Source of the DNA: Actinomadura sp. J1-007
GTDB taxonomy: Bacteria; Actinomycetota; Actinomycetes; Streptosporangiales; Streptosporangiaceae
Reading direction: 5' to 3'
Assembly (NCBI RefSeq): GCF_009793335.1
Contig: NZ_WING01000001.1
Coordinates: 5,146,001-5,210,000, forward strand
DNA length: 64,000 bases
Under the pieces are notes generated by a model. It did not search any database and was not told the DNA's origin. It saw nothing but the letters and a program-made list of their open reading frames with translations. Positions 24,766 to 33,366 of this stretch are shown piece after piece. Positions within the stretch are counted from its first letter, which is position 1. The number at the start of each line of letters is the position of its first letter. A program made the translations under genes and the position numbers.

Positions 24766-26217
24766 GTGACCGAAGCCCACTCGCAGATCGTCATCCTCGG
24801 CGGCGGCGTCGCGGGCCTCGCGGCGGCCATCGCGCTCGACCGGCGCGGGCACGCGGTCACGGTCATCGAACGCGACCCGCCGCCGCCCGGGGACGACCCG
24901 TTCATGACGTGGAAGCGGCGCGGCGTCCCGCAGTTCCGGCTGCCGCACGGCTTCTCCGCGCGGACGCGGAACCTGCTGGCCGCGCACGCGCCCGAGGTGC
25001 TCGAACGGCTCGGCGCGGACGGCATCGAGGTCATCAACCTGTTCAAGCGGCTGATCCCCGAGGAGCTGTGGGAGCCGGGCGACGACGCGTTCGCGAACCT
25101 GTGGGCGCGGCGCGCCGCGTTCGAGCTGGCGCTGCGGCGGACGGCCGAGGCGCGGCCGGGCATCGCGTTCGTGTGCCCCGCCGTCGCGACCGGGCTGCGC
25201 TTCGAGCGCGCGGACGGCACGCCGCCGCGCGTCACCGGCGTGCGGCTCGCGGACGGGCGGGAGCTGGACGCCGGGCTCGTCCTGGACTGCGGCGGCCAGC
25301 GCACGCCGCTGCCGCGCTGGCTCGCCGCCGAGGGCGTCCGGGTCGGCGCCGACAGCCAGGACTGCGAGACGGTCTACTTCAGCCGCTACTACCGGTTCAC
25401 CGAGGGCTGCGACCTGCCGAAGACGGCGGTCGCGACGCTGCGCGGCGACCTCGACGGCGTCGCCTACATCGGCTTCCCCGGCGACCACGACACGTTCGCG
25501 ATCTGCTTCGAGGGCCACCCGGCCGACGAGGACCTGCGGCTGCTGCGCCACACCTGGGCGTTCGAGGCGGCGGCGGGCGCGGTCCCGGCCGTCGCGCCGT
25601 GGGTGGACCCGGCGAACGGCACGCCGCTGGACGGGGTGCAGATCATGGGCGGGCACCACAACGTCCGCCGCCGGTACGTGGTGGACGGCGCGCCGCTCGT
25701 GCTCGGGCTGCTGCCGGTCGGCGACTCGCTCTGCACGACCAACCCCGCGTACGGGTGGGGCGCGGCGATGGCGCTGACGTTCGCGTTCACCGCGGCGGAC
25801 GCGGTCGAACGGCACGGCGGCGACCTCGCCGCCACCGCCCTCGCCTACGAGGAGGGCGTCGCGGCCGAGGCCGACGCGGTCTACCGCGAGTCGGCCGCGA
25901 TGGACCGGGCCCGCATCTACCGGCTGACCGGCCGGGAGGTGCCCGAGCACGACCGGGCCGAGATGGAGCGCCAGCACCTCATCGCCGAGGGCCTCGCCGG
26001 CGGCGTGCTGCTCGACATCGAACTCGGCCGCGCGTTCTGCCGCCGCGTCAACCTCGTCGGCCCGGCGGACGAGGTGCTCGGCAACCCGGAGCTGGCCGTC
26101 CGGGCGGGCGAGGCCCGCAAGGAGTACGGCGAGGAGCCGGCCGCCGCCGACGGCACCCCGACCCGCGACGAGCTGCGCGCGATCATCCACGCCGCGCGTC
26201 CGGAGGCCACCGTCTGA
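24766..26217 (+). CDS. FAD-dependent oxidoreductase/monooxygenase
   Basis: GTG 24766 with GGAGGA 5 nt upstream; 483 aa. The N-terminal FAD-binding fold is IVILGGGVAGLAAAIALDRRGHAVTVIERD. The middle has a GLVLDCGGQRTPLPRWL segment and the C-terminal FAD motif region reads LVLGLLPVGDSLCTTNPAYGWGAAMALTFAF. It resembles flavin monooxygenases and geranylgeranyl-reductase-like proteins. The WxWxIP halogenase motif is absent, so it is not a halogenase. It ends ahead of a double hairpin. Substrate unknown; the cluster context suggests an epoxidation, hydroxylation or dehydrogenation. Confidence 0.8.
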   Translation: MTEAHSQIVILGGGVAGLAAAIALDRRGHAVTVIERDPPPPGDDPFMTWKRRGVPQFRLPHGFSARTRNLLAAHAPEVLERLGADGIEVINLFKRLIPEELWEPGDDAFANLWARRAAFELALRRTAEARPGIAFVCPAVATGLRFERADGTPPRVTGVRLADGRELDAGLVLDCGGQRTPLPRWLAAEGVRVGADSQDCETVYFSRYYRFTEGCDLPKTAVATLRGDLDGVAYIGFPGDHDTFAICFEGHPADEDLRLLRHTWAFEAAAGAVPAVAPWVDPANGTPLDGVQIMGGHHNVRRRYVVDGAPLVLGLLPVGDSLCTTNPAYGWGAAMALTFAFTAADAVERHGGDLAATALAYEEGVAAEADAVYRESAAMDRARIYRLTGREVPEHDRAEMERQHLIAEGLAGGVLLDIELGRAFCRRVNLVGPADEVLGNPELAVRAGEARKEYGEEPAAADGTPTRDELRAIIHAARPEATV

Positions 26218-26238
26218 CCGTGTGGCCGGCCGAAGACT

Positions 26239-26278
26239 CGGATCCCCCTCGGGTGTGGACATCTACGAGGGGGATCCG
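26239..26278. terminator. Bidirectional hairpin between convergent genes
   Basis: Thirteen-bp perfect stem CGGATCCCCCTCG / CGAGGGGGATCCG with a 14-nt loop, 21 nt after the FAD-oxidoreductase stop. A second stem (9 bp, 26334-26365) lies before the end of the NmrA-like gene. Confidence 0.75.
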
Positions 26279-26382
26279 TGCTGTTCGGGGGACGCCTCGC
26301 GTCGCCGTGCGTCGGCGTTCAGCGGGGACGGAGCGAGGGCGGTCGCCTGGAGGCGGCCGCCCTCGGAGGGTGGGGGAGTGCG

Positions 26383-27246
26383 TCAGGGGGTGGGCGTCGT
26401 GAAGGCGTCCAGGTTGCGGGTGAGCCAGGCGTCGAACGTGGCGGGGGCGCGGCCGAGGATGCGTTCGGCGTCGGGGGTGACCGTGCCGCCGCGCAGCGGA
26501 CCGGGCTCCGACATCGACGCCAGCAGGCCGTCCACCAGGTCCGGCGGCATCCCGGCGCCGACCATGCCCGCGCGCGCCTGCTCGGGCGCGACGCCGACGA
26601 ACTCCAGGTCGCGGCCCAGCGCCCTGCCGATCCGCGCGGTCAGCTCGGGCGCGGTCAGCGCCTCGGGGCCGGTGAGCTGGTAGGACCGCTCTGCGTGGCC
26701 GGAGGCCGTCAGGCAGGCGACCGCGACCGCCGCCACGTCCGCCGGGTCGATCATCGCGCGGGCGATGTCGCCGTACGGCTGGAACACCTTGCCCTGCCCG
26801 CCGATCGACCGCCGCCACTGGAGCACGTTGGTCATGAACCCGGCCGGGCGCAGGAACGTCCACGCCGCGCCCGACTTCGCGAACGCCTCCTCCGACGCCG
26901 CGTGCGCCCGCCCGTACGAGTCGTTCACCGGCGTGTTGGCGGCGACCGACGACAGCTTCACCACGCGCGGCACGCCGCGCTCGCGCACGGCGTCGGCCAC
27001 GGTGGGCTCGTGGTCCAGCGCGTCGGCGCTCGTCCCCATGAACACGCCGTCCACGCCGCGCAGCGCGGCGTGCACGGCGCCCGGGTCGGCGAGGTCGCCG
27101 GCGAAGACCTCCACGAGGCCGCCGGACTCCGCGAACGAGGCGCGGGCCGGGTCGCGGGTGAACGCGCGGACCCGCTCGCCCGCGGCGGCCAGCCCGGCGA
27201 CCACGTGCCGCCCGACCCCGCCCGTCGATCCGAATACCAGGAACAT
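26383..27246 (-). CDS. NmrA-like NAD(P)-binding protein
   Basis: ATG 27246 follows GAGGAGACGATCG; 287 aa. FLVFGSTGGVGRHVVAGLAAAGERVRAFTRDP is the atypical-SDR GxxGxxG nucleotide-binding start. VVKLSSVAANTPVNDSYGRAHAASEEAFAKSG and WTFLRPAGFMTNVLQW match NmrA/HSCARG proteins. No classical YxxxK site, so it may be a redox sensor, a reductase on quinones, or a non-catalytic accessory; related genes occur in aromatic polyketide clusters. It is separated from the upstream methyltransferase by a strong hairpin. Confidence 0.82.
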   Translation of the reverse strand: MFLVFGSTGGVGRHVVAGLAAAGERVRAFTRDPARASFAESGGLVEVFAGDLADPGAVHAALRGVDGVFMGTSADALDHEPTVADAVRERGVPRVVKLSSVAANTPVNDSYGRAHAASEEAFAKSGAAWTFLRPAGFMTNVLQWRRSIGGQGKVFQPYGDIARAMIDPADVAAVAVACLTASGHAERSYQLTGPEALTAPELTARIGRALGRDLEFVGVAPEQARAGMVGAGMPPDLVDGLLASMSEPGPLRGGTVTPDAERILGRAPATFDAWLTRNLDAFTTPTP

Positions 27247-27273
27247 CGATCGTCTCCTCAGTCGTGACGGGAG

Positions 27274-27312
27274 GGCCGTGCCCGCCGGGCGCCTGGTCCG
27301 GCGGGCACGGCC
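27274..27312. terminator. Hairpin after the O-methyltransferase gene
   Basis: Fifteen-bp perfect stem GGCCGTGCCCGCCGG / CCGGCGGGCACGGCC with a 9-nt loop, between the methyltransferase end (27362) and the NmrA start. Confidence 0.75.
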
Positions 27313-27361
27313 GTCCCCGGAGGCGGCCCCGGTGCGTCCGGCCGGGGCCGCGCGGCCCGGG

Positions 27362-28378
27362 TCAGGACGCCTTGCGGGCGATCAGCAGGGTGTCGTCCTC
27401 GCCGAGCGGCTGGTCGGTGACCGACGCGAAACCGGCCTCCCGCGCGTGCCCGCGCAGCTCATCGAGGGTGTACTCCGAGCCGCCCTCGGTGACCAGCAGC
27501 ATGTCGAGGCTGACGACCAGGTTCACCTGGCGGCTGGACGCCCGGTCGAGCATCCGGTCGTAGACGAGCAGGACGCCGCCGGGGTTGACGCTCTCGTACG
27601 CCTTCCTGACGAGGAAGCCGCGCTGCTCGCGGTCCCAGTCGTGCAGGACGTGCCCGATGACGACGATGTCGGCGGACGGCAGCGGGTCGGTGAAGAAGCT
27701 GCCGCCGTGGAAGCTCATCCGGCCGTCCAGGCCCTGCTCGGCGACCTTCTCCTGGAAGAACGGCTCCATCTGCGGCAGGTCGAAGACCTTGCCGGTCAGG
27801 TGCGGGTGCGCCTTGACGATCTGCGCGGTGAGCGCGCCGCGGCAGCCGCCGATGTCCAGCACCGAGCCGTAGTCGGCCCAGCCGTCGTACGCCTCGATGA
27901 ACTGCGGGCCGAGGACCCGGATGAACGCGTCCATCGAGTTGATGAACTGGCCGAGGATCCTCGGGTTCTCCACGACCGCGCCGAAGTCGCTGCCCGACTG
28001 GGACTCGCCGGTGCGCAGCGCCTCCGACAGCCGTCCCCACGCCGGGTACAGGTTGCGGTTGGAACGTTCGATGAACCCGCCGATGTACGACTCCTGGCCG
28101 CGCACCAGGTAGCGGTCGGCGCCGGTCGTGTTGGCGTACCGGCCATCCGCGCGCTCCAGCATGTCCAGCTCGACCAGCAGGTCGAGCCAGTCCGACAGGC
28201 CGCGGCCGTGCAGCCCGAGCGCCTTGCGGATCTCCTCCTCGGTGGCCGGGCCCGCGCTCAGGGTGGTGAACAGGCCGAGTTCGACCGCGGTCAGCAGCGC
28301 CTTGGCGTCGCAGAACGCGTTCGCCAGCCGCAGGATTCCGTCGGGACGGCTGGTGTCCGGTGTGGTGGTGCTCGTCAC
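27362..28378 (-). CDS. SAM-dependent O-methyltransferase
   Basis: GTG 28378 overlaps the stop of the upstream monooxygenase (GTGA); 338 aa. The N-terminal dimerisation/winged-helix domain (ANAFCDAKALLTAVELGLFTTL; EEEIRKALGLHGRGLSDWLDLL) precedes a Rossmann SAM domain with YGSVLDIGGCRGALTAQIVKAHP (motif I), DLPQMEP and VIGHVLHDWDREQ, the catalytic-His region. This is the small-molecule O-methyltransferase family that includes naphthoate and anthracycline enzymes. It probably methylates a phenol on the polyketide after hydroxylation; it is coupled to a hydroxylase. Confidence 0.88.
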   Translation of the reverse strand: MTSTTTPDTSRPDGILRLANAFCDAKALLTAVELGLFTTLSAGPATEEEIRKALGLHGRGLSDWLDLLVELDMLERADGRYANTTGADRYLVRGQESYIGGFIERSNRNLYPAWGRLSEALRTGESQSGSDFGAVVENPRILGQFINSMDAFIRVLGPQFIEAYDGWADYGSVLDIGGCRGALTAQIVKAHPHLTGKVFDLPQMEPFFQEKVAEQGLDGRMSFHGGSFFTDPLPSADIVVIGHVLHDWDREQRGFLVRKAYESVNPGGVLLVYDRMLDRASSRQVNLVVSLDMLLVTEGGSEYTLDELRGHAREAGFASVTDQPLGEDDTLLIARKAS

Positions 28379-29682
28379 TGCGCTGCTCCTTGCCGCGTCG
28401 CGGCCCCGCCTCGGGGCCGTTCGGGTGACCGTTCGGACGGCGCGGGCGGGCCGGGGGGCCCGTCCACGTCGATCTTCTTCATCGACCACTTGGCGATCCT
28501 CAACGAGGTGTCGATCGCCTCGGTCGCGTACCGGACCATGTCCCGCTCGTACTCGGCGACCGCCTCCGCGAGGTCCCGGCCGCCGTGGAACGCCGAGGCC
28601 AGCGCCCGGGTCAGCCCGGCCGCGTCGCGCAGCGCGGTGTTGGCGCCGACGCCGCCGGTCGGGGGCATGGTGTGCGCGGCGTCGCCGAGCGGGATCACGT
28701 TCCCGGCCGACCACGCCTCGACGGGGATGGTGGCGCGCAGCGCCAGCGGGTGGGTCTCCTCGGGCTGGGCGTGCGCGAACACGCCCCGCAGGTCGGGGTG
28801 CCAGTCCGCGGTGCGCTCCAGCACGAGGTCGCGCAGGGCCGTGCCGTCCATCGCGAAGAACGCCTCGTCGCCGAGGCCGAGGTGGTCCTGGTGCACGCTG
28901 AACACCGACATGTAGTAGTCCTCGGTCGGATCGAACCCGAGGCCCGGCCAGATCCGCTCGGCCGCCTCGCGCGGCGGGTTGCGGAACACCATCGGCATCA
29001 GCGCGAGCCGCAGCCCGTTCGAGCCCGTCACGTTGACGAACCGGTCGCGCAGCACCTCCGGCAGCCCCGCCGCGTCCGCCTTGGCGCGCGGCGTCCGCGA
29101 CAGGATCGCCCGCACGCCGAGGTCCTGGTGCCGGTCGTCCGGGCGAAGCTGGCCGCGGACCCGGGAGTTCGCGCCGTCCGCCGCGATCAGCACGTCGGCG
29201 GTGTCGGCGTGGCCGCCCGCGAAGTGCGCGACGACCCTGCCCTCCGGGCCGGACCGTTCGAGGTGGGTGAACCGCTCGCCCCAGCGGACGGCGCCGCCGA
29301 GTCCCGCGAGCAGGACGCGCCGCAGCGTCACCCGGTCCACGGCGTCGACCTTGTCGGGGTCGTCGGCGCGCGGGTCGGTGAAGTCGGGCGACCACATCTC
29401 GTTCAGCCGCTCGTCGTAGGCGACCAGGCCCTCCGAGCCGCGCTGGTTGGACGTCGCGGCGAGCAGTTCGCGGGCGCGGGCGGGCAGGCACGCCTTGACG
29501 GCCTGCTCGCCCTCCGGGCTGATCCGCAGCCGGTAGCCCTGCATCCGGCCGCGCGGGGACGCGTCGCGCTCGTACACCGTGACGTCGCCGAACCCCGCCT
29601 GCCGCAGTCCCTGGGCGAGCGCGAGCCCGCCGATCCCGCCGCCGACGATGACGACGCGCGGGTCCTTCGGGGGAGTGTCCAT
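28375..29682 (-). CDS. FAD-dependent monooxygenase
   Basis: I use ATG 29682 (GTG 29685 immediately precedes it); 435 aa. VVIVGGGIGGLALAQGLRQAG is the FAD fold, ADVLIAADGANSRVRGQL the DG motif, and NVIPLGDAAHTMPPTGGVGANTALRDAAGL the GD motif. It belongs to the PHBH/class A flavin monooxygenases that use NAD(P)H and hydroxylate aromatic rings. It starts 13 nt after the LLM gene and is coupled to the methyltransferase, so LLM-monooxygenase-methyltransferase form one operon. Confidence 0.87.
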   Translation of the reverse strand: MDTPPKDPRVVIVGGGIGGLALAQGLRQAGFGDVTVYERDASPRGRMQGYRLRISPEGEQAVKACLPARARELLAATSNQRGSEGLVAYDERLNEMWSPDFTDPRADDPDKVDAVDRVTLRRVLLAGLGGAVRWGERFTHLERSGPEGRVVAHFAGGHADTADVLIAADGANSRVRGQLRPDDRHQDLGVRAILSRTPRAKADAAGLPEVLRDRFVNVTGSNGLRLALMPMVFRNPPREAAERIWPGLGFDPTEDYYMSVFSVHQDHLGLGDEAFFAMDGTALRDLVLERTADWHPDLRGVFAHAQPEETHPLALRATIPVEAWSAGNVIPLGDAAHTMPPTGGVGANTALRDAAGLTRALASAFHGGRDLAEAVAEYERDMVRYATEAIDTSLRIAKWSMKKIDVDGPPGPPAPSERSPERPRGGAATRQGAAQ

Positions 29683-29695
29683 CACCGGGCCCCGC

Positions 29696-30553
29696 TCAGC
29701 GCAGGACGACGTCGGCGATGCGATCCAGGTGATCGGGATCGTCGGTGACGGGGAGCAGGAGCAGCTCGTCGCAGCCGTTCGCCGCGTAGCCGTCCACGGC
29801 GTCGCGCAGCACGGACTCGTCGGTGATGGCGCCCTTCGCGAGGTGCTCGGCCATCTGCCCCATGTAGGCGTAGTAGTGGAGCATGTGCTCGCTCGCGGCC
29901 TCCTTGCCGCCGGGGCCGAGCGCGACGTAGCAGTTGGCGCCCATCCGCGGCGCGCCCTCGCGGCCCTCCTCGGCCCACAGCTCCTTGACCTTGTTGACCA
30001 GCTCCGGGTACTTGTGCGGCGGCCCGCCGGGCGAGATCCAGCCGATGCCGTACCGGGCGGCGCGCCGCAGGCCCGCCGGGGAGTGCCCGCCGACCCAGAT
30101 CGGGATGTCGCCGTCGACGGGCTTCGGGCCGACGCCCGGCGCCGGGCCCGCGCCCTTCCAGACCTCCCGCATCTCCTCGATCATCGCGTCCAGGCGCCGG
30201 CCGCGCGAGCCGTGGTCGGTGCCGGTCGCGGTGTAGTCGTCCTCGCGCATCCCGGACGAGACGCCGACGACGAGCCGTCCGCCGGACAGCCGGTCCAGGC
30301 TCGCGAGCTGCTTGGCGAGCTCGACCGCGCTCGGCCGGGACGCGGCCAGCAGGATCGCGGTGGTCAGCCTGATCCGCTCGGTCACCGCCGCCGCGGCGGC
30401 CAGCGCCACGATGCCGTCGTAATTGTCGTAGACGACCCGGTCGACCACCGTCAGGCTGTGAAATCCAAGACGGTCCGCGCGGCGCGCGAATTCGATCAGC
30501 CGGCTGCCGTCGGCACCGGGTACGGTGGTCGGCAGGCACACTCCGATATCCAT
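29696..30553 (-). CDS. LLM-class (F420- or flavin-dependent) oxidoreductase A
   Basis: ATG 30553 with GGGAG upstream; 285 aa. A luciferase-like TIM barrel: MDIGVCLPTTVPGADGSRLIEFARRADRLGFHSL, RIRLTTAILLA, LASLDRLSGGRLVVGVSSGMREDDY and DIPIWVGGHSPAGLRRAARYGIGW. The length and the GGRLVVGV...G motif suit F420-dependent actinobacterial enzymes. It could reduce a quinone or enone, or act as an oxygenase. First gene of a three-gene operon and divergent from a second LLM gene. Confidence 0.85.
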   Translation of the reverse strand: MDIGVCLPTTVPGADGSRLIEFARRADRLGFHSLTVVDRVVYDNYDGIVALAAAAAVTERIRLTTAILLAASRPSAVELAKQLASLDRLSGGRLVVGVSSGMREDDYTATGTDHGSRGRRLDAMIEEMREVWKGAGPAPGVGPKPVDGDIPIWVGGHSPAGLRRAARYGIGWISPGGPPHKYPELVNKVKELWAEEGREGAPRMGANCYVALGPGGKEAASEHMLHYYAYMGQMAEHLAKGAITDESVLRDAVDGYAANGCDELLLLPVTDDPDHLDRIADVVLR

Positions 30554-30816
30554 GTACGCTCCCTTGGGGATCTCACGCGGACGTTGCTACGGAGGAATTC
30601 TCCGGATGCCCGCTGGGGTGCGGGTCGAGCCTCGATGGACCTGCTTCCGGGCCCTGGGGCGAGTGGATCGCGGCGCCGGCGAACCGCGCGGCGACCTTCC
30701 CGAACCGCCGATCGAGAACGGCTCGACATTCCCTCAAGCCATATTGCGCCCGCCATTTCACTTATCTATGTTCAAGGCGTCGGGCCTCGGCGTGGATAAT
30801 TTCGGGAGGGCGTTTC
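30554..30816. promoter_or_regulatory. Divergent promoter region of the two LLM genes
   Basis: 263 nt between two start codons. A CCTCAAG half-site (30732-30738) resembles the cluster's TCAAG half-sites, but its mirror half is poor. The sequence near 30735-30770 is A+T-richer and could hold a promoter. Confidence 0.35.
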
Positions 30817-31812
30817 ATGAAACTGGGTGCGATCATCGAGTGGGCGGACGACCTCGCCGAATTCCGCGGGCTGGTGAAGCTGGCCGACGACCTCGGCTAC
30901 GACGTGGTCGGGGTCGGCGACACCCCCGCCCGCGCGTGGGAGCTGTACGTCTCGCTGACGGTCGCGGCGCAGGAGAGCCGCAACGCGACGCTGACGCCGA
31001 TGGTGACCACGCCGTTCTTCCGGCATCCGGCCGCGACGGCGACCGCGATCTCCACGCTGCACGAGGTCACCGGCGGCCGGGTGATGCTCGCGATCGGCAA
31101 CGGCGGCAGCGTCCGCCGCGTCGTCGGCCGCTCGCCGGTCGCGACGTCCCGCGAGCTGTACGACTACGTGTCCGCCGTGCGGGCCGTCCTCGGCGGCGGT
31201 TCCGCCGAGGTGGACGGGTACAGCACCGAGCCGCTCACCCGCGTGCACCCCGTGCCGATCCTCGTCGCCGCCGACTACCCGAACAGCCTGCGCCTCGCGG
31301 GCGAGCTCGCCGACGGCGTCGTCACCACGATCGGCATGTCGGAGGAGCGCGTCGAGGCCAAGGTCGCGACCGTGCGCGCCGCCGCCGAGAAGGCGGGCCG
31401 CGACCCCGGCTCGGTGCAGATCTGGGGGTTCAGCTTCATCTCCGTCAAGCCCACCCGCGCCGAGGCCAACGCCGAGATCGGCGCGGCCCTCGCCTCCGAC
31501 GTCGCGCTCCGGCTGAAGTCGCCGCACATGCGCTCGCTCGTACCGCCGGAGCTGCTGCCCGCGGTGGAGGAGATGGAGCGCCGCTACGACGTGTGGGACC
31601 ACACGGTCGGCGGCAAGAACGCCCGCCTGCTGGAGGAGCTCGGCCTGGTCGACCTCGCGCTCGGCATGACCGGCGTCACCGGGGACGTCCCGGAGGTGGC
31701 CGCGCACCTGAAGCGGCTGGAGGGGCTCGGCCTGACCGGGGTCTTCGCGGCGCTGCCGCCGCTCGCCGACCCGGCCGGCACGCTCCGCGCCCTGGCCCGC
31801 GCAGCCGCCTGA
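30817..31812 (+). CDS. LLM-class (F420- or flavin-dependent) oxidoreductase B
   Basis: ATG 30817 follows GGGAGGG; 331 aa. MKLGAIIEWADDLAEFRGLVKLADDLGYDVVGVGDTP opens a luciferase-like barrel. TPMVTTPFFRHPAATATAISTLHEVTGGRVMLAIGNGG is the conserved cofactor region. It is closer to MER-like F420 enzymes than to LLM A, so the pair are not recent duplicates. Ends at a very strong convergent terminator. Likely a pathway reductase. Confidence 0.85.
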   Translation: MKLGAIIEWADDLAEFRGLVKLADDLGYDVVGVGDTPARAWELYVSLTVAAQESRNATLTPMVTTPFFRHPAATATAISTLHEVTGGRVMLAIGNGGSVRRVVGRSPVATSRELYDYVSAVRAVLGGGSAEVDGYSTEPLTRVHPVPILVAADYPNSLRLAGELADGVVTTIGMSEERVEAKVATVRAAAEKAGRDPGSVQIWGFSFISVKPTRAEANAEIGAALASDVALRLKSPHMRSLVPPELLPAVEEMERRYDVWDHTVGGKNARLLEELGLVDLALGMTGVTGDVPEVAAHLKRLEGLGLTGVFAALPPLADPAGTLRALARAAA

Positions 31813-31868
31813 ACGGGCCCGCGCAGCCGCCTGAACGCCTGAACGCCCGGACCGCCCGACCGCCAGAA

Positions 31869-31922
31869 CCGTCCGCCCTCGTCCGGACCCGTGATCCTCA
31901 GGGGCCGGACGAGGGCGGACGG
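31869..31922. terminator. Bidirectional terminator with 18-bp stem
   Basis: Perfect stem CCGTCCGCCCTCGTCCGG (31869-31886) with its complement at 31905-31922, between the convergent LLM B and antiporter genes. A short direct repeat (GCGCAGCCGCCTGAAC) sits at 31799 and 31822. Confidence 0.85.
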
Positions 31923-31926
31923 GCGG

Positions 31927-33240
31927 TCAGGGCGCGTCCTGGGCGGTGCCGAGGCGTTCGTTCAGGCGCAGCTCCTCCTCGGCGGTGTGCTCGATGCGCC
32001 GCATCGCCACCCGCAGGATCGGCGGCGCCATCACGGACGTGACGATCGCGATGAGGACGATGATCGTGTAGGTGGCGGTGTTGAGGACGCCGAGCCGCAG
32101 GCCGACCATCGCGACGATGACCTCGATCACCCCGCGCGCGTTCATCCCGGCGCCGAGCGCGAGGGCCTCCCAGCGGTTCATCCGGCTGAGCCGCGCGCCG
32201 AGGTAGGCGCCCGCGAACTTCCCGGCGACCGCGATGGCGAGCAGCGCCAGCGCGGCGCCGAGCACCACGGGGTCGGCCAGCTTGCCGAGGTCGATCCGCA
32301 GGCCGGCGGTGGCGAAGAACACCGGCGCGAGGAACGCCAGGACGAACGTCCGGAGCGGGGCGAGCTTCGCCAGCCCGACCGCGCGCCCGTTGCCGATGAC
32401 GATCCCGACGACGAACGCGCCGAACACCGCCTCCAGCCCCATCGCCTGCGTCGCGGCGGCGCCGAGCAGCATCAGCACGGCCGCGCCCGCGATGGGCGGG
32501 CCGTCCCCGGCGCTCGCGAGCGGGCGCAGGACGGCGCGGGCGAGCGGCCTGCCGAGGACCAGCGCGAACGCCACGACCAGCAGCAGGTACGCCAGGGACT
32601 CGGAGATCTGCCCGGCGGTGACCCCGGCGGTGGCCATCGCCGACACGATCGACAGCATGAACCAGCCGAACGCGTCGTCCACCATGCCCGCCGCGAGGGT
32701 GAGCTGGCCGACGTTGCGGTGCAGCAGGTTCATGTCCATCAGCGTCTTGGCGATCACGGGGATGGCGCTGACGCACATCGCGACGCCGAGGAACAGCGCG
32801 AACACCGCGTGCTCGCTCCCGTCCGTGCGCAGCGAGGCGGGCAGCACCAGCCCCGCCGCGATGCCGAGGCCGAGCGGGATGAGCAGGCCGGACGAGCTGA
32901 CCCACAGCGCCGTGGCCCGGCGGCGCCGCAGCAGCCCGAAGTCCATCTCGGTGCCGGTGACGCCGACGAGCAGCAGCACGCCGATCTGCCCGACGGCGTC
33001 CAGCAGGTGCATCTGCGCGGGATCGTGCGGCAGCAGCCAGCCGGACAGGTCCGGGGCCACCGCGGCGAGGACCGACGGGCCGAGCAGGACGCCGGCCGTC
33101 AGCTCGCCGACGATCGCGGGCAGGCCGAACCGCGTGGCGAGGAGCCCCAGGCCGAGCGCGAGCAGCCCGAGCAGGGCCACCTGGAGCAGGAAGACGAGGA
33201 GGGAATGAGCGGGGATCGGGGGAACGGGCGCCGCGAGCAT
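31927..33240 (-). CDS. CPA2-type cation/proton antiporter
   Basis: ATG 33240 with GGGAGG upstream; 437 aa, about 12 membrane spans. It has the antiporter core AGMVDDAFGWFML (Asp pair), SAIPVIAKTLMDMNLL, FGAFVVGIVIGNG and LNTATYTIIVLIAIVTSVMAPPIL. There are no RCK or UspA domains. Such antiporters recur in antibiotic clusters of actinomycetes, presumed to support export or pH homeostasis; transport of the polyketide itself is not shown. Between the halogenase and LLM genes, in line with the halogenase but separated by a hairpin. Confidence 0.88.
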   Translation of the reverse strand: MLAAPVPPIPAHSLLVFLLQVALLGLLALGLGLLATRFGLPAIVGELTAGVLLGPSVLAAVAPDLSGWLLPHDPAQMHLLDAVGQIGVLLLVGVTGTEMDFGLLRRRRATALWVSSSGLLIPLGLGIAAGLVLPASLRTDGSEHAVFALFLGVAMCVSAIPVIAKTLMDMNLLHRNVGQLTLAAGMVDDAFGWFMLSIVSAMATAGVTAGQISESLAYLLLVVAFALVLGRPLARAVLRPLASAGDGPPIAGAAVLMLLGAAATQAMGLEAVFGAFVVGIVIGNGRAVGLAKLAPLRTFVLAFLAPVFFATAGLRIDLGKLADPVVLGAALALLAIAVAGKFAGAYLGARLSRMNRWEALALGAGMNARGVIEVIVAMVGLRLGVLNTATYTIIVLIAIVTSVMAPPILRVAMRRIEHTAEEELRLNERLGTAQDAP

Positions 33241-33285
33241 GGAAGCCTCCCGGGGGCGTTCTCAGGAATCAGGGGCGCAGGACGT

Positions 33286-33318
33286 CCACGCCCGCAGCGC
33301 GTGGTGCTGCGGGCGTGG
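33286..33318. terminator. Hairpin after the halogenase gene
   Basis: Thirteen-bp stem CCACGCCCGCAGC / GCTGCGGGCGTGG with a 7-nt loop, between the halogenase stop (33367) and antiporter start (33240). Confidence 0.75.
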
Positions 33319-33366
33319 AACGGGGCGCGGGGCGGGCGCGGAGACTCGGCGCCGCCGTCGGGCGGG

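Noticed and set aside
24766..26217. Second halogenase
   Set aside because: FAD motifs are present but the WxWxIP motif and the conserved lysine context are absent.
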